A stretch of DNA of 64,000 nt from Elusimicrobiota bacterium (GTDB lineage Bacteria; Elusimicrobiota; Elusimicrobia; UBA1565): assembly GCA_041660925.1 (NCBI GenBank), contig JBAZVI010000011.1, positions 1 through 64,000 of the forward strand, read 5' to 3'. The notes below the pieces were generated by a model, which saw only the letters and a program-made list of their open reading frames with translations, did no database searches and was not told where the DNA came from. A program made the translations under genes and the position numbers. Of the stretch, positions 1 to 7,346 are shown one piece after another. Position 1 is the first letter of the stretch. Each line of letters begins with the position of its first letter.

Positions 1-109
1 CCTGGTGAAGCTGATCATGCCGATCGCCATGGAGAAGGGCCTGCGCTTCGCGGTGCGCGAGGGCGGGCATACCGTGGGCGCCGGCGTCGTCGGCGACATC
101 CTCGAGTAA
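1..109 (+). CDS. tuf: Elongation factor Tu, C-terminal end (partial)
   Basis: The last 35 codons of EF-Tu, the GTPase that delivers aminoacyl-tRNA to the ribosome. The reading frame enters at base 2 and ends at TAA 107-109. The visible tail contains the typical domain III ending, with LRFAVREGGHTVGAGVVGDI close to the C-terminus. The gene starts outside the window, so nothing can be said about its G domain. rpmG follows 4 bases after the stop, so the two are probably co-transcribed. Confidence 0.95.
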   Translation, partial: LVKLIMPIAMEKGLRFAVREGGHTVGAGVVGDILE

Positions 110-113
110 CGCC

Positions 114-266
114 ATGGGAGACCGAGTCGTCACGATCCTGGCGTGCGGAACGTGCAAGAACAAGAACTACAGTTTCCAGCACGGGAAGAAGCGTCAGTAC
201 AAGGTGGAAGTGAAGAAGTTCTGCCGCAAGTGCCGAAAACAGACTCCCCACAAGGAAGTCAAGTAG
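114..266 (+). CDS. rpmG: 50S ribosomal protein L33
   Basis: Small 50-residue ribosomal protein of the large subunit. Two CxxC pairs (C11/C14 and C37/C40) mark the zinc-binding form of L33. The Lys/Arg-rich sequence and the length fit the family. It lies 4 bases after the tuf stop and before tRNA-Trp, secE and nusG, a common bacterial order. No clear Shine-Dalgarno is seen in the short tuf-rpmG gap, so translation may be coupled to tuf. Confidence 0.95.
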   Translation: MGDRVVTILACGTCKNKNYSFQHGKKRQYKVEVKKFCRKCRKQTPHKEVK

Positions 267-271
267 GCCGC

Positions 272-310
272 GCGCCGTCCCCCCCGCCTCATGAGGCGGG
301 GGGGCGGCGC
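272..310 (+). terminator. Strong hairpin downstream of rpmG
   Basis: A nearly perfect stem pairs 272-277 with 305-310 and 279-291 with 292-304, with one bulged T at 278. The apex is a CATG-centred palindrome. It starts 6 bases after the rpmG stop. No U-tract follows, so it may be a processing or mRNA-stabilising stem rather than a classical intrinsic terminator. Confidence 0.5.
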
Positions 311-720
311 CAGCGGATCGTCGCAGGGACCCGCTAACAATCTCGAGCGCGCCGGCGAAGCCGGCGCCCTCACGCGAAGGACCTCGGGGCATCGCGGCGG
401 AAGAAGCGTCCGCCGCCGTCGTCCGGTTTGGGCCGGACGGCCTCGACGCAGGATCCGCACTCCGTTTGGAGCGCCGTGCGGACGGGACGGCCGGACCGGA
501 AAGCCAACCGGGAACGCCGTATAAAAGTCTTCCGCTCCGGGTGCCGCTGCCCGGCGGGGAGGTCACAGCGCGGCAAGGCCAGCAAAGCACGCTTGCCGAC
601 GCGCCATAGGAGGGGCGGAGCCCATCCTGTGGGGAGCGCCGAGCGCTTCGACAGCGCGAGGGGCAATGTTCGGCGAAGCCGAACGTAGCCTCCCGGCCGA
701 AGGCACGGGACGCGACAGAT
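311..720. other. 410-bp structured non-coding stretch before tRNA-Trp
   Basis: I see no convincing gene here. The stretch is very GC-rich and contains a series of short hairpins, for example GCCGGC-gaa-GCCGGC at about 349-363, a TTCGGCGAAGCCGAA palindrome near 665-680, and CGGCAAG/CTTGCCG arms around 571-600. Searches by eye for RNase P, tmRNA, SRP RNA and 6S hallmarks failed. It could hold the promoter of the tRNA-Trp/secE/nusG unit or an unrecognised RNA. Part of it (about 597-625) resembles a piece of the gap before mutS. Confidence 0.4.
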
Positions 721-793
721 GGGGGTGTCATCCAATTGGCTAGGATAGCGGTCTCCAAAACCGTCAATCTAGGTTCAAGTCCTAGCGCCCCCG
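721..793 (+). tRNA. trnW: tRNA-Trp (anticodon CCA)
   Basis: A complete cloverleaf: acceptor GGGGGTG pairs with CGCCCCC (786-792) with one G-U, the anticodon loop is CTCCAAAA with anticodon CCA, the T arm is CTAGG-TTCAAGT-CCTAG, and the D loop holds AATTGG. The discriminator is G793. The next bases are CA, so a full CCA end is not encoded. The position just before secE is the usual place for this tRNA. Confidence 0.95.
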
Positions 794-829
794 CACTTTG
801 ACGAGACGCACGACACAGATGAGGATGCG

Positions 830-1018
830 ATGAACCCGATGAAATTCTTGCAGGAAGCCTGGTCCGAGCTCAAGAAGGCCACATGGCTGACCCGCCAGCA
901 GGCGGTCGGCTCGACGGTGGTCGTCCTCGTGCTCGTGCTCGTGCTCTCGGTCTACATCAGCAGCGTCGACTTCGTGCTCTCGATGATCCTGGGCGCGCTG
1001 CTCGGCACCGGCAGATAG
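830..1018 (+). CDS. secE: Protein translocase subunit SecE
   Basis: 62-residue single-spanning subunit that clamps SecY in the Sec channel. The N-terminal amphipathic part (residues 5-22, with the ELKKATWLTRQQ motif) and one membrane helix of Val/Leu (about 28-50) are diagnostic. A GAGG stretch lies 6 bases before ATG 830. It is followed 8 bases later by nusG, the standard secE-nusG pair. Confidence 0.96.
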   Translation: MNPMKFLQEAWSELKKATWLTRQQAVGSTVVVLVLVLVLSVYISSVDFVLSMILGALLGTGR

Positions 1019-1026
1019 GAGACAAC

Positions 1027-1557
1027 ATGGAACGCGGCTGGTACATCGTCCACGTGCAGTCCGGCTGGGAAGACAAGGTCCGCGGTCTCATCGACCAGCG
1101 GGTCCAGGCCGACAACCTTCAGGGCAAGATCTTCCAGGTGCTCATCCCCACCGAGACCGTCGTCGAGGTCAAGAAGAACAAGAAGGCGGAGAAGAAGCGC
1201 AAGTTCTTCCCCGGCTACATCCTCCTCGACATGATCGTCGACAACGAGACCTACTGGGCCGTCAAGAACATCAATGGCGTGACCGGCTTCCTCGGCGAAC
1301 CGCGCCCCCGCGCGCTCCCTCCCGAAGAGATCACCCAGATCATCGACCTCACCAACGAGACCGCCGCGGGCAAGCCCCGCCCGGCCGTGCAGTTCGAGAA
1401 GGGCGAGAACGTCCGCATCACCGAGGGCCCTTTCCGCCACTTCATCGGCGTGGTCGAGGACGTCAACGAGCCGAAGGCCAAGCTCAAGGCCATGGTCACG
1501 ATCTTCGGCCGGCCGACCCCCGTCGAGCTCGACTTCCTCCAGGTCGAGAAGCTGTAG
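1027..1557 (+). CDS. nusG: Transcription termination/antitermination factor NusG
   Basis: 176-residue NusG. The NGN domain occupies about residues 1-115 (starting ERGWYIVHVQSGWE, with FPGYILLDM in the middle) and the KOW domain about 122-175 (GENVRITEGPF). It binds RNA polymerase and, through KOW, Rho or ribosomal S10. ATG 1027 is chosen because TAGGAGA precedes it and because it gives the normal family N-terminus; an in-frame start far upstream inside secE is not credible. A radical SAM gene begins two bases after its stop. Confidence 0.96.
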   Translation: MERGWYIVHVQSGWEDKVRGLIDQRVQADNLQGKIFQVLIPTETVVEVKKNKKAEKKRKFFPGYILLDMIVDNETYWAVKNINGVTGFLGEPRPRALPPEEITQIIDLTNETAAGKPRPAVQFEKGENVRITEGPFRHFIGVVEDVNEPKAKLKAMVTIFGRPTPVELDFLQVEKL

Positions 1558-1559
1558 CC

Positions 1560-2588
1560 ATGCCCGTCGACGCGCGCTTCCTCGTCACTTCGTCCAAGCG
1601 CGTCGTCGACGGCCGCCCCTACTACGCGCAGGTCATCGTCACCGACGACTGCAACCTGCGCTGCTCCTACTGCGACGAATACGCGGCCGGAGCGAAGGCG
1701 CCCTCCCTCGAGGAGCTCAAGAGCCGCGTCGACCGGCTCGACGCCCTCGGCGTCCTCGTCTACGACTTCCTCGGCGGGGAGCCGCTGATGCACCCCGGCC
1801 TCCCCGCGCTCGTCGAGCACGCGAAGTCGAAGCGCGGCGGCTCGAACCTCGCGACGGTCATCACCAACGGCTTCCTCCTCACCCGCGAGAACATCCGCGC
1901 GCTCAACGCCGCCGGCCTCGATTTCATGCAGGTCTCGGTGGACTCGGTCGACCCGACGGCGCTGTCCATGAAGGCCCTGAAGTCCGTGCTCCCCAAGCTG
2001 CGCCTGCTCGCCGAGGAGGCCCGCTTCACCGTCGAAGTCCAGACGGTGCTCTGCGAGCGCACCGTCGCCGAGTACGACGCCTTCCGCGCCGCGCTCAAGG
2101 ACCTCCCCTTCTCCTTCGGCTTCTCGGTCCAGCACGGCCCCGGGGGCCGCATCGCCATCCGCGGACGCCAGTACCTCGAACTGCTCGAGCGCTACGGCGT
2201 CTTCGAGGGCGTCAACTTCTACGGCGAGCACCTCAAGGAGATGCTCGACGGGGACTTCTCCCGCCCCTGGAAGTGCCTGGCGGGACTCAAGTTCCTCTAC
2301 GTCAACGGCCGCGGCGAGGCGCAGTGGTGCGCCCAGCAGCGCGAGTGGCGCGTCCCCCTCGAGAAGCTGACCCCGGCCGCCCTGCGCGAGAACGACCGCC
2401 ACAAGCCCTGCGAGCCGGGCTGCGCCATCGGCTGCGCGCGCATGGTCTCCCACACTCTCGGCGAGCCGCTGCGCACCCTCGGCGCGAGCATGTCGCTCGC
2501 CTGGCACTCCTTCGGCTCCAAGCCCGCGGCCCCGAGCGCCGGAGCGCCGAAGAAGACGGAGGACAAGGAGCCGGCGCTCAGCCGCTGA
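1560..2588 (+). CDS. Radical SAM protein with SPASM-like C-terminus, function unknown
   Basis: 342 residues. The radical SAM cluster motif CxxxCxxC is C31-C35-C38, followed by a glycine-rich GGEP segment (about residues 70-73) that contacts SAM. Five further cysteines (239, 257, 284, 288, 292) resemble a SPASM or twitch auxiliary Fe-S binding region, as in peptide- or protein-modifying radical SAM enzymes. The last 25 residues are a disordered Lys/Ala/Pro tail. The gene starts two bases after nusG and is followed one base later by a small membrane-protein gene, so it is embedded in the translation operon. Substrate unknown; no precursor-peptide gene is visible beside it. Confidence 0.8.
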   Translation: MPVDARFLVTSSKRVVDGRPYYAQVIVTDDCNLRCSYCDEYAAGAKAPSLEELKSRVDRLDALGVLVYDFLGGEPLMHPGLPALVEHAKSKRGGSNLATVITNGFLLTRENIRALNAAGLDFMQVSVDSVDPTALSMKALKSVLPKLRLLAEEARFTVEVQTVLCERTVAEYDAFRAALKDLPFSFGFSVQHGPGGRIAIRGRQYLELLERYGVFEGVNFYGEHLKEMLDGDFSRPWKCLAGLKFLYVNGRGEAQWCAQQREWRVPLEKLTPAALRENDRHKPCEPGCAIGCARMVSHTLGEPLRTLGASMSLAWHSFGSKPAAPSAGAPKKTEDKEPALSR

Positions 2589-2589
2589 C

Positions 2590-2904
2590 ATGCCCGAGCT
2601 CCTCCAACGCGCGATGCCGCTTCACGACCTCCGGATCCGCGCCATGCGCGTGGGCCCCCTCGGCGCCCTGCTCGCCGCGCTCACCTTCGCGGCGGCGCTG
2701 CTCGTCATGCTCCTGCTCGCTTTCGGCAAGATCCTCCTGATCTCCGCCGCCGTGAGCTGGGTCTGGCCCCGCATCTTCTCCTCCGATTTCACGCGCGTCG
2801 TCTTCGGCAGCGACCGCATCCCGTTCTGGAAAGTGCTCGTGCTCGTCACGGTGGCCGCGCTCGTCTTCTCGTGGGCGCGGCGCCGCTGGCGCCGCCCGGG
2901 CTGA
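2590..2904 (+). CDS. Small membrane protein of unknown function
   Basis: 104 residues, one base after the radical SAM stop and 55 bases before rplK. Two strongly hydrophobic segments (about residues 22-55, long enough for one helix plus a re-entrant part, and 80-96) predict an inner-membrane protein. The C-terminus is Arg-rich and probably cytoplasmic. I do not recognise a family. The tight spacing with the radical SAM gene suggests translational coupling and perhaps a shared job. Confidence 0.6.
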   Translation: MPELLQRAMPLHDLRIRAMRVGPLGALLAALTFAAALLVMLLLAFGKILLISAAVSWVWPRIFSSDFTRVVFGSDRIPFWKVLVLVTVAALVFSWARRRWRRPG

Positions 2905-2915
2905 AACTCGACCGA

Positions 2916-2937
2916 GTCCCCCGTAAAATCGGGGGAC
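2916..2937 (+). promoter_or_regulatory. Hairpin in the rplK leader
   Basis: An 8-bp perfect stem (2916-2923 with 2930-2937) around a TAAAAT loop lies 22 bases before the rplK start. It is too short on U to be a convincing terminator. It could be an mRNA-processing or L1/L11 feedback element, which is inference. Confidence 0.35.
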
Positions 2938-2959
2938 GACAACAGGTCACGGAGGTAGT

Positions 2960-3391
2960 ATGGCGAAGAAGGTCAAGACGCAGATCAAGCTGCAGATCCC
3001 GGCCGGGGCCGCGAACCCCGCGCCGCCCGTGGGGCCCGCGCTCGGCCAGCACGGCGTGAACATCATGGACTTCTGCAAGCAGTTCAACGAGCGCACGAAG
3101 ACCATGGAAGCCGGGATGACCATCCCGGCGGTCATCACCGTCTACGAGGACCGGTCGTTCACCTTCATCACGAAGATGCCGCCCGTCTCCTCGCTCCTCA
3201 AGAAGGCCGCGGGCCTCGCCAAGGGCTCGGGTGAGCCGAACAAGAACAAGGTCGGCAAGATCACCCACAAGCAGGCGAAGGAGATCGCGACCGCCAAGAT
3301 GCCGGACCTCAACGCGAGCACCGTCGATGCGGCCGTCCGCATGGTCGAGGGCACCGCGCGGTCGATGGGCATCGAGATCGTCGAGGGCTGA
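2960..3391 (+). CDS. rplK: 50S ribosomal protein L11
   Basis: 143 residues, normal length. The N-terminal domain shows the Pro-rich signature with PVGPALGQHGVNIM (about 24-37), and the C-terminal rRNA-binding domain spans about 75-143. L11 organises the GTPase-associated centre on 23S rRNA. An ACGGAGG Shine-Dalgarno precedes ATG 2960. rplA follows 10 bases after the stop. Confidence 0.97.
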   Translation: MAKKVKTQIKLQIPAGAANPAPPVGPALGQHGVNIMDFCKQFNERTKTMEAGMTIPAVITVYEDRSFTFITKMPPVSSLLKKAAGLAKGSGEPNKNKVGKITHKQAKEIATAKMPDLNASTVDAAVRMVEGTARSMGIEIVEG

Positions 3392-3401
3392 GGAGGAGAC
3401 C

Positions 3402-4079
3402 ATGGGAAAGAGATTGAAAGCCGGCCAGAAGAACATCGAGGAGGGCAAGACCTACAAGCTCTCCGAAGCCGCCGCGCTCGTCAAGAAGAACGCCACGGCG
3501 AAGTTCCCCGAGTCCGTCGAGCTGCACGTCCGCCTCGGGATCGACCCGAAGCAGTCGGACCAGCTCATCCGCACCTCGGTCATCCTCCCGCACGGCACGG
3601 GCAAGTCCCGCCGCGTGGGCGTGATCACGAAGGGCGATAAGATCAAGGAAGCGGAGAGCGCCGGAGCCGACCTCGTCGGCTCCAACGAGCTCGTCGAGGA
3701 GATCGCGAAGGGCCGCATGGACTTCGACGTCCTCGTCGCGACCCCCGACGTCATGAAGGACCTCGCCAAGCTCGGCAAGGTGCTGGGCCCGCGCGGGCTC
3801 ATGCCCAACCCGAAGAGCGGCACGGTGACCTTCGATGTCGCCAAGGCCGTGCGCGAGCTCAAGGGCGGGCGCGTGGAGTTCAAGAACGACGACTACGGCA
3901 TCGTGCACCTCGCGATCGGCAAGGTCTCCTTCGAGCCCGCGCAGATCGAGGCGAACGCGCGCGTCGTGCTCGACCTCATCACCAAGATGAAGCCGTCGGC
4001 CTCCAAGGGCGTCTACATCAAGAGCATCACGCTCTCGTCGACGATGGGTCCCGGAGTGCCGGTCGACACGTCCTATTAG
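3402..4079 (+). CDS. rplA: 50S ribosomal protein L1
   Basis: 225 residues. The L1 signature with LGPRGLMPNPK is at about residues 126-136. L1 forms the stalk that moves E-site tRNA, and in many bacteria it represses its own operon. The start at 3402 is set by the strong AGGAGGAG just upstream and the family length; an in-frame upstream start lies inside rplK. A strong intrinsic terminator follows within 40 bases, so rplJ/rplL/rpoB do not follow here. Confidence 0.97.
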   Translation: MGKRLKAGQKNIEEGKTYKLSEAAALVKKNATAKFPESVELHVRLGIDPKQSDQLIRTSVILPHGTGKSRRVGVITKGDKIKEAESAGADLVGSNELVEEIAKGRMDFDVLVATPDVMKDLAKLGKVLGPRGLMPNPKSGTVTFDVAKAVRELKGGRVEFKNDDYGIVHLAIGKVSFEPAQIEANARVVLDLITKMKPSASKGVYIKSITLSSTMGPGVPVDTSY

Positions 4080-4114
4080 GACCGCGAGGCACCGTCCGCT
4101 CGGTGCCGAGAAAG

Positions 4115-4146
4115 AAGAAGCCCTCCCGGAAACGGGAGGGCTTCTT
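4115..4146 (+). terminator. Intrinsic terminator after rplA
   Basis: A 14-bp perfect GC-rich stem (4115-4128 with 4133-4146) with a GAAA tetraloop, flanked by A-rich and T-rich tracts (AAAGAAGAAG before, CTTCTTC at the end). It can act on both strands but ends the rplK-rplA unit most directly. Confidence 0.8.
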
Positions 4147-4162
4147 CATCCCGTGCCGGAGC

Positions 4163-4201
4163 AAAAACAGGCGCCTTCCCCTGGACGAAGGAAGGCGCCT
4201 G
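4163..4201 (-). terminator. Intrinsic terminator of the LTXXQ-like gene
   Basis: A 12-bp stem (4168-4179 with 4190-4201) is followed, in the minus direction, by TTTTTG (4167-4162). It lies 14 bases after the stop of the minus-strand gene at 4215, so it is a typical rho-independent terminator for that gene. Confidence 0.8.
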
Positions 4202-4214
4202 ACGCCGCAGAGGC

Positions 4215-4748
4215 TTACAAGCCCTGCGGGTTCTGCAGAGGTTCCTGCATCTCCCCCTGGGACGGTCGCTGGCGCCGGCCGCGCTCGGGATTCTCCTCCC
4301 AGCGCTCGGGCGGAAACTCGCGCTCGCGCGCGGCGCCGCCGAAGGGAGTCTCTTCGCCGCGGGCCGCGCCCCGTCGGCCGCCCTCGCGCATGCGCTGCAT
4401 CATCTCGTCGAAGCGCTCCTTCTGCTCGTTGCGGAGCTGGGCCCGGATCTTCTCGCGCAGGTCCATCTCCATGGACTTGAACTTCTGCGCCTGCTCCTCG
4501 AGCTTCTTCTGCGCCTCGCGCAGCTTCGCGAACTCGGCCTTCAGCGCGGGCCGGGCCGACTCCATGGCCGCGGAGACGCCCTTCTTCTGCTCGGCGCTGA
4601 ACTTGAGCGCGGTTCCCAGGGTCTCCTGGAACCGCTCGCCGAGGATGGGCGGCTCTCCCCCTTCCGGTCGCCCCTCCGGCGCGGGCTGCGCCGCGGCGGA
4701 GACCGCGAGCAGCGCGCAGAACATTCCCGTCAAAGCCGATGTATTCAT
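4215..4748 (-). CDS. Exported Spy/CpxP-like (LTXXQ-type) protein
   Basis: 177 residues. The ATG at 4748 is chosen because it starts a clear signal peptide (MNTSALTGMFCALLAVSAAA) and is preceded by GGGGGGAAC. The mature part is a charged, mostly helical segment with FSAEQKK and LRNEQKERFDEMMQRM, resembling the two LTxxQ repeats of periplasmic Spy/CpxP/ZraP proteins, which act as chaperones or metal/envelope-stress sensors. The tail is Arg/Glu/Pro/Gly-rich and likely disordered. The assignment rests on motif shape only; it could be another periplasmic coiled-coil protein. Confidence 0.55.
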   Translation of the reverse strand: MNTSALTGMFCALLAVSAAAQPAPEGRPEGGEPPILGERFQETLGTALKFSAEQKKGVSAAMESARPALKAEFAKLREAQKKLEEQAQKFKSMEMDLREKIRAQLRNEQKERFDEMMQRMREGGRRGAARGEETPFGGAAREREFPPERWEENPERGRRQRPSQGEMQEPLQNPQGL

Positions 4749-4776
4749 CTGTGTTCCCCCCTTCCCGAGGATGTCA

Positions 4777-5065
4777 GGAGTCCGTCCGAGTAATAGCGTC
4801 CATGCCGGCCGCGCGCTGTCGGAGCGAGCCGAGGCGTTCGGGACGTCCCAAAGCAACGCCGTTCGGTTCTTTGGGACGAAGGCGCAGCCCGATCGCGCGC
4901 GACCCGCCTCTCCGTAGAGTATATCAAGAGAGGCGGGAGGCCCGATCTCGGGAAATCGCGGCGTTGCTTCGCGCTCAGATAGCTTCAGCTATCCTCGCTT
5001 GTCGCGCCTTGCGCTTTCCTCGACCTCGGGCCTCCGGCACGGGCGCTATTACTCGGACGGACTCC
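4777..5065. mobile_element. Fold-back element, copy A
   Basis: A 22-bp perfect inverted repeat (4777-4798 with 5044-5065) bounds 289 bp without a gene. Inside are a CCCGCCTCTC/GAGAGGCGGG hairpin (about 4903-4937), a repeat shared with 6127-6171 (4836-4880), and on the right side a block with GATAGCTTCAGCTATC and CCTCGACCTCGGGCCTCC that recurs in copies B and C. The terminal repeat itself is not shared with the other copies. It lies between the divergent genes at 4748 and 5117. Confidence 0.7.
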
Positions 5066-5097
5066 CAGCAGGTGCATATTATGCGGTCAAGAGTCGC

Positions 5098-5103
5098 TAT
5101 AAT
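5098..5103 (+). promoter_or_regulatory. -10 box TATAAT for the zinc-ribbon gene
   Basis: A perfect TATAAT 13 bases before ATG 5117. No good -35 is seen. The predicted transcript would start around 5110, giving a leader of only a few bases. This argues against the in-frame ATG at 5102, which overlaps the box. Confidence 0.6.
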
Positions 5104-5116
5104 GGGGCGAGACCCC

Positions 5117-6085
5117 ATGCTCGTCAACCGCTGTCCAGGCTGCTCGAAGCCCGTCGAAGAGAAGGACGACGTCTGTCCCTTCTGCGGCAAGGACTTCTCG
5201 ACCGTCCCCCAGAAGAGACTCTTCACCCCGACGCCGGACGCCGCTCAGAGCGCCGCGCCGCCGCCCGCCGCCCGCAAGGCGGCGCCGGGCCCCGCGGAGC
5301 CCCCGCCCCCTCCGCCGCAGAGCGTCCCGCCGGCGACCATTTACGAGCCGACGCCCTACGCGGAGGTGCCGCCGGCCGTCATGCCTCCGAGCACGCCTCC
5401 GCTCGTGCCGCCCGCGATCCTCTACGCCGGCGCGGCCGCGCTCATCGGCGCCGGGATCTGGTTCGTGGGACGGCCCGCCAACGACCCGAACATCCCCGTC
5501 CTCACCGCCCATCCCGCGGCGCAGGCTCCGGCCCCTTCCGCTCCTTCCGCCGCCGCCCGTGAGGAGACGCCGGCGCCCGCGAGGCCCGCGCCGCCCGCTC
5601 CGAAGCCCGCCGCCGACCGGCGCGAGGCGCCGGGACAGCGGACGGCCGATGCGGCTCGCCGGGCCTCGCCCGACCCCGAGGACGTCCCCATCATCATGAC
5701 CACGAAGACGAAGCCGCGCGAGCTGCGCGTGCAGGGGACCGTCTTCGACATCGTCACGCTCAAGCCCGTCCCCGACGTCGAGATCATCTTCACCGACCCC
5801 GCCACCGGCCACCGCGCGGCGACGGGAACCGACGCGGAGGGACGCTACCGCGCGCGCCTCCCGACGGCCGAGGGCGGCTTCGACATGACGGTGTCGCACC
5901 CCGACTACGAGCCGAAATACGTCCTCGACGGCATCCCGCCGTTCAAGGAGCTCTCGCGCAAGGACCGCCTCCAGGCGGCCCTCGACGAGGGGCGCACCCT
6001 GCAGCACAAAGAGCTCCTCCTGTCGGCCGAGGACAAGCCGAGACGCGACCTCGCCCTCATCCCCCTGAAGCTGCCGAGCGAATAG
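5117..6085 (+). CDS. Zinc-ribbon, single-span membrane protein with carboxypeptidase-regulatory-like domain
   Basis: 322 residues from the chosen start. Order: an N-terminal zinc ribbon with two CxxC-type knuckles (CPGC and CPFC, residues about 6-24), a Pro/Ala-rich linker, one membrane helix around residues 98-116, a second Pro/Ala-rich linker, then a beta-rich domain (about 205-265) with VQGTVFDIVTLKPVPDVEI and GTDAEGRYRARLP, typical of the CarboxypepD_reg/transthyretin-like fold. The layout suggests a cytoplasmic zinc ribbon and a periplasmic Ig-like domain. Function unknown. The start is set by the TATAAT box just upstream. Confidence 0.65.
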   Translation: MLVNRCPGCSKPVEEKDDVCPFCGKDFSTVPQKRLFTPTPDAAQSAAPPPAARKAAPGPAEPPPPPPQSVPPATIYEPTPYAEVPPAVMPPSTPPLVPPAILYAGAAALIGAGIWFVGRPANDPNIPVLTAHPAAQAPAPSAPSAAAREETPAPARPAPPAPKPAADRREAPGQRTADAARRASPDPEDVPIIMTTKTKPRELRVQGTVFDIVTLKPVPDVEIIFTDPATGHRAATGTDAEGRYRARLPTAEGGFDMTVSHPDYEPKYVLDGIPPFKELSRKDRLQAALDEGRTLQHKELLLSAEDKPRRDLALIPLKLPSE

Positions 6086-6093
6086 GGCCTTTC

Positions 6094-6180
6094 CCCTCCC
6101 TCGTCCCGAACATCCAGACGCCGTAGGTTCGGGACGTCCCAAAGCTACGCCGTTCGGTTGTTTGGGACGAAGAGGGAGGG
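6094..6180. repeat. Three-way-junction palindromic repeat
   Basis: Nested inverted repeats: an outer 9-bp stem (6094-6102 with 6172-6180) encloses two adjacent hairpins, 6103-6111/6127-6135 and 6136-6143/6161-6168. Bases 6127-6171 match 4836-4880 in fold-back copy A at 43 of 45 positions. It lies between convergent genes (ends at 6085 and 6193), where it could also act as a terminator. Confidence 0.65.
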
Positions 6181-6192
6181 TGAACGGAACGA

Positions 6193-7341
6193 CTAATCTT
6201 CCTTGTCGGTGGCGGTGCGGCGGTTGGGTTTTCCGGCGGCAAGCCACCCTAGATACTCGTGAATGAACGCATCCAGGTCCCCGTCCATGACGGTGTTGAT
6301 CTGGGAGGTCTCATGCCCGGTGCGCAGGTCCTTGACCATCTGATAGGGCATGAAGACGTAGCTGCGGATCTGGTGGCCCCAGGCGATGTCGCCCTTGCCG
6401 TCATAGTGCTTCTCGATCGCGGAGCGCTTCTTGTCGAGCTCGACCTGGTAGAGCTTGGCCTTGAGCATCTTCATCGCCGTGATGCGGTTCTGGTGCTGAG
6501 AGCGCTCGATCTGGCAGGCGACGACGATGCCGGTCGGGAGGTGGCGGATGCGGACGGCGGTCTCGACCTTGTTGACGTTCTGCCCGCCGGCCCCGCCGGC
6601 GCGGTAGGTGCCGACCTCGATCTCCGCGTCGGAGACCTGGATGTCGATCTCCTCCTCGATGTCGGGCAGGACGTCGCAGGAGGCGAAGGAGGTGTGCCGG
6701 CGCTTGTTCGCGTCGTAGGGCGAGATGCGCACGAGCCGGTGCACGCCGACCTCGCTCTTGAGGTAGCCGTAGGCGCAGCGGCCGCGGATGATGGCCGCGA
6801 CGCTCTTCACCCCGGCCTCCTCGCCCTTGAGGATGTCGGTGATGACGAACTCGAAGCCGTGGCGCTCGGCCCAGCGCGTGTACATGCGCAGCAGCATGTC
6901 GGCCCAGTCGCAGGCCTCGGTGCCGCCGGCGCCGGCGTGCAGCGTGAAGATGGCGTCGCTCGCGTCGAACTCCCCGGAGAGCTTCAGGCGCGTGTCGAGG
7001 TCCACGACGACGCGGCCGAGCTCGTTGCGGCCCTTGCGGACCTCGGCGAGCTCCCCGGCGTCTTCGGCCTCGAGCGCGAGCTCGAGATGCGCGTCGAGGT
7101 CGCCGGCCAGGCGCAGGGCGTCGTCGTACTCCTTCACCGTCCGCTTGAGGTCGTTGAGCTCCTTGGAGAGCTTCTGCGCCTTTCCGGAATCGGCCCAGAA
7201 GGCGGGATCGGCGGCCTGCGCCTCGCGGCGCTCGAGCTCCTTGCGCTTGGCGTCGATCTGCAGGAGCCGGCCGACGGCGATGAGCTTCTCGCGGTCGGCG
7301 GAGAGGGCGTCCTGGGTCTCGCGGAACTGTGGGTCGGCCAT
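6193..7341 (-). CDS. prfB: Peptide chain release factor 2
   Basis: 382 residues. RF2 recognises UGA/UAA and releases the peptide. The GGQ catalytic motif is in GGAGGQNVNK (about 251-260). The stop-recognition tripeptide is SPY in VRISPYDANKRRHTSF, where enterobacterial RF2 has SPF; SPY is also known from other phyla. The N-terminus reads straight through, with no internal UGA, so the usual programmed +1 frameshift that autoregulates many prfB genes is absent. A 13-bp hairpin sits 5 bases before the ATG and no Shine-Dalgarno is visible. Confidence 0.95.
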   Translation of the reverse strand: MADPQFRETQDALSADREKLIAVGRLLQIDAKRKELERREAQAADPAFWADSGKAQKLSKELNDLKRTVKEYDDALRLAGDLDAHLELALEAEDAGELAEVRKGRNELGRVVVDLDTRLKLSGEFDASDAIFTLHAGAGGTEACDWADMLLRMYTRWAERHGFEFVITDILKGEEAGVKSVAAIIRGRCAYGYLKSEVGVHRLVRISPYDANKRRHTSFASCDVLPDIEEEIDIQVSDAEIEVGTYRAGGAGGQNVNKVETAVRIRHLPTGIVVACQIERSQHQNRITAMKMLKAKLYQVELDKKRSAIEKHYDGKGDIAWGHQIRSYVFMPYQMVKDLRTGHETSQINTVMDGDLDAFIHEYLGWLAAGKPNRRTATDKED

Positions 7342-7346
7342 GGTTA

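Noticed and set aside
883..1026. An earlier in-frame start for nusG
   Set aside because: It lies inside secE and lacks family similarity; ATG 1027 has a Shine-Dalgarno and gives a normal NusG.
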